Origin: Cladorrhinum sp. PSN259
Lineage: Eukaryota; Ascomycota; Sordariomycetes; Sordariales; Podosporaceae
Reading direction: 5' to 3'
DNA: 64,000 bases
Assembly: GCA_033725935.1 (NCBI GenBank)
Contig: MU867127.1
Span: 117,716-181,715 of the forward strand
Under the pieces are notes generated by a model, which had not been told where the DNA came from, ran no database searches, and saw only the letters and a program-made list of their open reading frames with translations. Positions 57,891 through 64,000 of this stretch are shown here, one piece after another; position 1 is the stretch's first letter; each line of letters begins with the position of its first letter. The translations under genes were made by a program, and so were the position numbers.

Positions 57891-59623
57891 GACGAAGTCA
57901 GTCCGGAACTATTCAGTCAAAGCCCTATAGGGCTGGACATGAGCGGGACTTGAATGGATATTATACGCTTCCATCTTTCAACCGCTTCAGTTTGGCTGGC
58001 CGGCAATGTCCCAATAAACCCCCTGCTACCGTTGCATCGCGATCAACGACGGTAAAAATAATAGCAAATCAGAAGACGACAAGGCGAAATTGCCGAGATC
58101 AGCTTGTGTTGTGGGACATGAGAAGTAAGGACGAGACACTGTAAGTGCTCCCAGCCTAGTGTTGCGTGCCGTAGGGGAAGGGGGGAGTCGGGGCAATCTT
58201 CCCCCATCTTACGGCCTCTTACACCTCTATGGCTGGCCAACCATCGTGTATCATGTAGAGGTGCAGTGGCGCACGGCAGATGCAGCTAATACGGGATACG
58301 CAGCTATCCTCTTCCAATCCAATCAACATCGCCGCTCACCCTCCACGACGCAATCGGGTATGATCAGAGCTCATCGACGGTGACCCAAACCCACGACCTG
58401 CCCCAGCCTCCCACCTCCACATGCGTGCATGTTCTTCAACGGTTGACGGTTTCCCTGGTTGACATCCAAAAGCCACTCCGGGGAAATTTCCTTGCACGGC
58501 CATAACTTCGGTGAGATCTGCAAGCCAGGTCAGGTTATCACTTTCTTTTGGGACGCCCACACAAGGTAGGGAGGTACGATGCAGCCATGCCCTGTAAGGA
58601 ACTTGATGCAAGATCAAAAGATAAAAATAAATCACGCCTTTTAAAGCATTCTGAACCCCTCTATACGTATTGTAAATTCCCTTTAATGTCTTCTTATATC
58701 TTTTTAATGCATTTCTCAGTCTATTCTGCGGGTGAAGCTCCTGTTTACGCCTGTTAGACATCCTTCAGGTGTCCTTGACAGGGTTTTTTTTTTTTTTTTT
58801 TTAAAAAAAAAGAAAAGAAAAAGAAAAACAGCCGAGGGACTCCGCAGAAATTCCCAAGGATCTCTCTTGCGGCGTAGCCATTGTAACGTCTGGTGGGCGG
58901 TTCAGACGTTCACACGTTGCTGCGTTCCATCTATCCCTTCTCTGTGCCGCAGGAATTGATCCAATCCCACCCCTTCCCCTCACAACCTCCTGCCCTTCTC
59001 TTTAAGACTACAACGCAAGACCCGGCTCAGCCGCCCGCATCCAATGATACACAGCCGGCAGTGACATTTACCCCACCAAGGACATCCAGGCAGGAACGAA
59101 CGGCTGAGATAGACCTGAGAAGCTTCCATAGCTGGCTTAAGCAACAAGACAAAATCCCCTGTCGATGCACACTTTTGGCATGTTCAGGATTGGGGTTGGT
59201 TTCGAAGACGGTGGAAGAAAGATGGCTTAATATGCGGTGCATGGGCCTCTCCTATGTGTCTGCCCCAATCCACCGTCACACGCAATCTGCATCCCTCATG
59301 TATCGTCCCTTTCCATTTTCTGCCGCTTCTGCCTATCATTTCCTAATTTCCATTCTCGTTCCCCCAGCCCTTCCAGGTTCATCCACCGCGCCTGGAAGAA
59401 TATTGGCGATGGGATGACCAAGTCGGAAAAGAAAGACAAACAACAGAGAAAGAGTCAACCGAATACCTCGCAAGCGCCTTCACCCGACGCTCGACGTCGG
59501 TGGTTCCCCCGCAAACCCCGCATGGTCAATTGGCAGTTATTGCATCTTTGATAGGGCTGGCTCAAAGGTCTCTCTTCTGGCTCGGGGTCGGGATCGGGGC
59601 CGGCCAAGTTGGTGTCGTGTGCC
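57891..59623. promoter_or_regulatory. Divergent upstream region of the permease and the last gene
   Basis: The 1.73 kb holds both promoters, a T19-A9 tract and CT-rich DNA (about 59280-59400). A 46-codon frame from an ATG at 59414 to a stop at 59551 could be an upstream ORF or a first exon of the last gene; the only in-phase join I see (GTCAAT donor, AAG acceptor, 45 nt) is weak. Confidence 0.45.
58784..58811. repeat. T19-A9 tract
   Basis: Nineteen T followed by nine A, then AG-interrupted A runs (to about 58830). It looks like a hairpin or a retroposed tail and lies in intergenic DNA. Confidence 0.75.
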
Positions 59624-62600
59624 ATGGCTGCACCTACCCCATCGTCGCTATTCCTGCGGCTGGCAAATACCTGGAGGTCCCTTGTTCTTCGCAGTGATGT
59701 TGACGACATTATCCTTGAGATATTAGGTCGGTTCTCCCTGGAAAAGATATACGCTAGCTCGGGTGACAGCGACCTTTACCAGCAAGCTGTCATTGGCTTG
59801 CTGTCCCAACTCAAGGCCATCTTCGACATCCAGAGGCTAACCATTCCCACCGAGAACGCTCATGTCGGTTGGTATCTTGGGTTTCTTGTCAGCTGGGAAG
59901 TGGCATTGAGGTCTGTCGAATTCGTACTTCAGACCGTGGTTGAGGGGCGTGAGAGTTTGTGGGAACACCGCCAACTTCGAGACAGATATCTGGCAGAGTT
60001 TCTGCTCTCCGCACTCCGAGTTCTCATGCTTCACCCCAGAGCTCCAACAAAACAACGGGCCAGAGACCGTCGAGATCGCTTCTCCCGGATACATAGCTTA
60101 TTAGAGCAAGTATTTGACAGCTACCCTGGCCCTAAATCCTTTCTGCTTGAAGTCTGCAAGGAAGCCACCAACCACCTCCATATCGATCCCGAGGAATTGA
60201 GTCTCCCACCGAGGCTTCGGCTGGAAATGCCGACCTTGGCATCAGAGCTAGTAAGTCATGCAAATACACCGACGAAAGAGAAATGCCATGACCTTGCCAT
60301 CTGACATTTTGCGTTAACATCAGTACCCGCTCCCACCATGTCTTCTGCCTCCCTCCATTTCCGAACTCGCGCGCTCTGATGGCTTTGGTAACTGGCTCGC
60401 TCAGCTCCTCGCATTGAGGGATGTATCTTTGTTTATTGTCGCCGCCTCCGTCCAATATGCGGCCAATAGAGAAACACGCGATGTTCGTCTCCAGACCTCC
60501 TCAGCCCGATCAAGAAATGCGGTCCTGAGCACCCTTGATAATTTGCGGCTGCCGCCTCACCTCTCAAGGGTGGGAATGATGGCATCTTTTAGCAGTACTT
60601 TCAGTATCATTCTTCCCGATACACTAGCTCTAAATCATCGCGACACCTCTGAGCTACGTGTTGATGAACTTGAGCTTGATGCTCTGGATAACCTGGCCAT
60701 TAAGCTCAAGGACCGCCAGGTAATTCATCGAATTAGTGACAGGGAGGTAATGCACAATATATCACAGGTTATCCGAAATATTCTCCTGGAGGATGACCCG
60801 GCAAACCGATTCACGCCCACAAGACCGGGACTTTACTGTGTAAACTGTCCACAGTGCCACCTAATTGGGGCCTCTCAGCTAAGATCAGCAGATATTAGTC
60901 TCCCGGTATGTTTATACAGCTATAGTTTGATTCCCCTTTATAGGTCTATAGCTCTTCTTCACACGTTTATAAGACTTCATAAATACTGATGCTCGTGCGC
61001 AAGTCTGATCCTATAGGCACCCAGGAAATACGACTTCCACCCCAGTCGAGATGTTTTTATTGCAGAGAGGCAATATCTATTGCCCGGGAGGTGTCAATTG
61101 CAAGACAAACGTGGGAACTCTTAGCGTCCCTGACGCCTGACGTCGACACAGTTAACGTCGAAAGGCATCTCCCTACCCAGTTTCAGTTAGGGCCACCAAG
61201 GTTCGGCTCGTTTCCTCACAACACCCATCCCGCTGGGGGACCGAAACATAGTGAAGGTGAAGTATATAGCTCTTCATACCCAGGAAAACTAGCTCTTGCA
61301 AGTCCGACATCCATCGACCTTTCTGGCCCTGCTTACCCTGGGCTTGTATCCCCCCAAAGCCCAAGCCCATATCAGCCATCCATTCCTCTCCGTAACCAAT
61401 CATCCCACCAGGATGTGAGCATCGATCAGACGAAGACATCATCAGACGATATCGATCCCCTCTTCATTCAACGACAAGATTCGAGCTTTTTGACAGAGCC
61501 GCCACCATTTTCTCGCGATACCCCTGGCTTCCGCAGAATGCAGGGAGCGGATGAGGGATCTTCAATAAATACGCCCAGGACGGTTCCCTTAGTTCTGCCA
61601 CCAGAAAAGAGCAAGTCTAAATGGAAATTAAAGTTCACTACAACCAAGAAGACTCCCATTGAAGTTTCGGGGGACTCAAGTTCATTATCTTCCACGGCAC
61701 TGGAGGCTCAGAAACTTGAATCCATTTCGCTCTCTGCGCTCCTAACAACGAAAGGACATTCGCGAGGAAAACCAAGCAAGAATATCAACGTTCACCTTTC
61801 ACAGAACTCAACGTTAGCCATCTTTTGGACCCAGTCCTTGATACACGTATGGGACCTGGGCACCTCTCCACCAACAATGATGCGAGCCATCCTTCCGGAG
61901 AGTACATGCATACTTGCAGCAGTGGCGAGGACACACCTAGCTTACGTCATTGGGACAAGGGATCAAAAATTAACTGTTCGTGCCACTGCTTATTATTGAG
62001 AAACACTTACGGTATTTAATTCTATCTGATACTAACTAGAAGCCTCAAGTTACGAATTGTCAATCTGCTACAACCGACCGTCGCCGTCGTCGAGTATCGA
62101 ATACCTTCCAGTTTATGGTGCAAAAGCATCGCGATTGATAGAGAAGAGAATTACGTGGTTTTAGGATTTGAACAAGCGACTGTTCGTTTCTTCAAAGCGA
62201 GACTGCTCGAGCAGCCTCGAGAAGACAGACTACATGCGCATTTCCACACGGATTGCAGGAGCTGTCCTTCTGTAGATACGTTAGCCTTCTCTAACGATGG
62301 ACTGGCACTCCTCGCCAGCACGCGAAGCCCCAAAACGGGCCTCGTGCAGACATATTTGTGGCGCTTCCCTTTCCACATTGTTCAGGAGCTCACCTCTTGC
62401 CGTTACCCGATTCCGTTACATGAGTCTGAAGACCAAGGTGTTTCTTCTGCCCTGTTCAGGCGATCAGTTGACGGAGAGGACAATCTCATAGTTATAACCA
62501 CCTGGACGCAGTCCGGAACTCCCATTCTGATACAGCCACAAGACGGGCACAGAAGTGAGATAAGAACAGACATTTCTAGCAGGCACAGCAAGTTGGGGAA

Positions 62601-63179
62601 CCGCATTCAGTGCGCGGCCTTCTCCTCCTCGGGGAGAGATTTGGTAATGGTAAATGACAAGGGTCATGTTTTTCAGGTTTCGAACTTGAACTCGAGCCCG
62701 ATGGATGTTAGAAGGATAGCGTCCACCAAGGAGCTGACGGCTAAGACGGATTCTTTCAACATGTCTTTCATGATGCTGTCTGACGAGGAGCACGTTGTGG
62801 TTGCTTGGGCGGATTCCGCCAGGGCGACTGGTTGGGTGAAGAAGATTCCGGCTTATAGGGTAAGTTTGTCTCAACGTCTTATTGTTTACTACTGGGACAG
62901 GCACTGGCAATGGGATTGGGATTTTGGATACAACTGGAATGGCGCAGCTGCTAATATTCGTGTTTGTGGTGGATGCAGACGAGCTTTGGGGTGCCTGACA
63001 CTCCTGGTTTGATGTATGAGACGACATCTTATGCGGCGACGAGGGAGTATGTGGGTCCTCCGGCGGAGTTGGCTGCGACTGAGAGATTGAGGGAGTTGCC
63101 TGCGGAGAGCAACAACAGTGCAGAGACGAGTGGGACAAAGGGGAGCAGTAGCGTTGGTGTAGGCGTTAAAGATAAGTAA
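59624..63179 (+). CDS. Unrecognised protein with possible zinc ribbon and propeller-like half
   Basis: Five exons (59624..60250, 60324..60905, 61025..61975, 62050..62859, 62979..63179) give 1056 residues; an upstream exon is possible. Residues 1-400 are mostly helical (LANTWRSLVLRSDVDDIILE at the start). A pair of Cys pairs, YCVNCPQCHLI then SRCFYCREAI, spans the second intron and may bind zinc. A Ser/Pro-rich stretch of about 200 residues follows. The second half has strand-like repeats with WD-type ends (FWTQSLIHVWDLGTSPPTM, then TLAFSNDGLALLASTRS and CAAFSSSGRDLVMVNDKGHV), suggesting a beta-propeller. The tail is Ser/Gly-rich. Junction four uses a GTTCGT donor and an AAG acceptor to restore the frame KLT|LRIVNLL. 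I do not recognise the family and give no function. Confidence 0.7.
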
Positions 63180-64000
63180 GGTGATAGAGCATAGAGTATT
63201 AAAGGAGGAAGAAAAAAGGCCGAAGAAGGGGCAAGCTAAATAATATTTATAGTTTTAATTTAATAAAATGAATAAAATAAATATTCTTTTATGACTTATT
63301 ATTTATTATAAGTAACAAGCGTTTATCTCTTATATAGATATGAAATAATATGAAAATAAAGAATTTTAATATTTATATACCCTAACCTTACCGGGCTAGG
63401 CTACAGTACTATAAAGCCAGTAGGCTCAGTTACGCTTCTTGGCGGTTGTCAGGGGATATATACTACCAGAGTGGTCAAGTCAAGCAATGGGTCAATATAG
63501 GGGTCTATTTGGAAGGACTGCTGATCTCTGGCCCTCTTAAAGGTAGAAGGCTCAAAGATCCGACTTAAATACACTAGCGTATTAGAGATTTCTGCCCCTG
63601 ATATCTGCCCCCTGTATAGGTACGGAGCGCCTTTAAAGCGCCCTATACTATCTCCCTTATTTTATTTACTTAGTAAGGGGCTAATACGCCCTTTATCTTT
63701 CTGCCCTATTACGTCCTTAATATAACCCCCCCTTTTACTAAGGCCTGTCTTTAGGACCTTAAGCCCGCTAATCGTCCTTACCCCGGCCCTTAAGCGCCTC
63801 CTAAACGCAGTCGAATTATATAATTATAAATATATTTCCCGAACGATTAGTAATTCGTTACGTTATTTATTTATCCTAGCGGTTATATATATATTTTTTT
63901 AAGTAAAAAGGAGGGTATAGGTTTTTCACCCAGCCAGATAACTGGCACGGTTTTCCTATACAATAAGATAGCTAGCAGGACCGGCGAACCTTTGACTAAA
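63180..64000. repeat. AT-rich, TA-dinucleotide-laden degraded repeat, possibly RIP-affected
   Basis: From about 63240 the composition changes sharply: runs of AT, many TA steps, and remaining CG-rich islands such as AAGCGCC, GCCCTTA and TACCCCGGCCC, in which C is often followed by C or T rather than A. There is no open frame of useful length. This pattern suits repeat-induced point mutation of an old mobile element, continuing past the right edge. The element type cannot be told. Confidence 0.6.

Noticed and set aside
1..64000. CRISPR arrays, rRNA genes, biosynthetic gene cluster or viral genes
   Set aside because: None seen: no regularly spaced repeats with unique spacers, no 5S-type sequence, no polyketide or peptide synthase domains, no capsid or polymerase motifs.

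Overview
The window is nuclear DNA of a filamentous ascomycete, most likely a Sordariomycete. Genes carry short GT-AG introns (about 45-150 nt, often GTAWGT donors with CTAAC or CTGAC branch sites). Histones H2A and H2B contain introns. The set includes ATG9, ATG4, GAR1, complex I B22 and fungal DHA2 transporters, and the right end looks like an AT-rich repeat of the kind left by RIP. I could not fix the genus. All exon joins below were read by eye from splice signals and reading-frame continuity.

Layout, left to right: 5' part of an MIT-domain AAA ATPase (-, runs off the left edge); COG6 (-); ATG9 (+); mitoferrin MRS3/4 (+); ER TPR/J protein of the P58IPK class (-); GAR1 (+); DHA2-type MFS transporter with a very long disordered N-terminus (-); SLM1/2-like PH protein (-); secreted Asn-rich tandem-repeat protein (-); NEP1/EMG1 (+); glyoxalase-like (VOC) protein with a long disordered tail (+); cystathionine gamma-synthase (+); SPX-RING protein (-); JJJ1 (+); ATG4 (-); SQS1 (+); H2B (-); H2A (+); complex I B22/NDUFB9 LYR protein (-); KGD2 (+); amino-acid permease with a frame problem at one intron (-); unrecognised protein with a possible zinc ribbon and a propeller-like half (+); AT-rich degraded DNA to the end.

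The content is mostly housekeeping: autophagy (ATG9, ATG4), Golgi trafficking (COG6), ribosome biogenesis (GAR1, NEP1, JJJ1), splicing (SQS1), chromatin (H2A, H2B), mitochondria (mitoferrin, B22, KGD2), sulfur amino-acid synthesis and plasma-membrane signalling. Several genes form head-to-head pairs sharing one upstream region (COG6/ATG9, P58/GAR1, SPX-RING/JJJ1, ATG4/SQS1, H2B/H2A, B22/KGD2). I see no biosynthetic cluster, no CRISPR, no tRNA or rRNA that I can support, and no convincing new multi-gene system. The best leads are the repeat-bearing secreted protein, the tail-bearing MFS and VOC proteins, the frame conflict in the permease, the alternative first exon of NEP1 and the unrecognised last gene.
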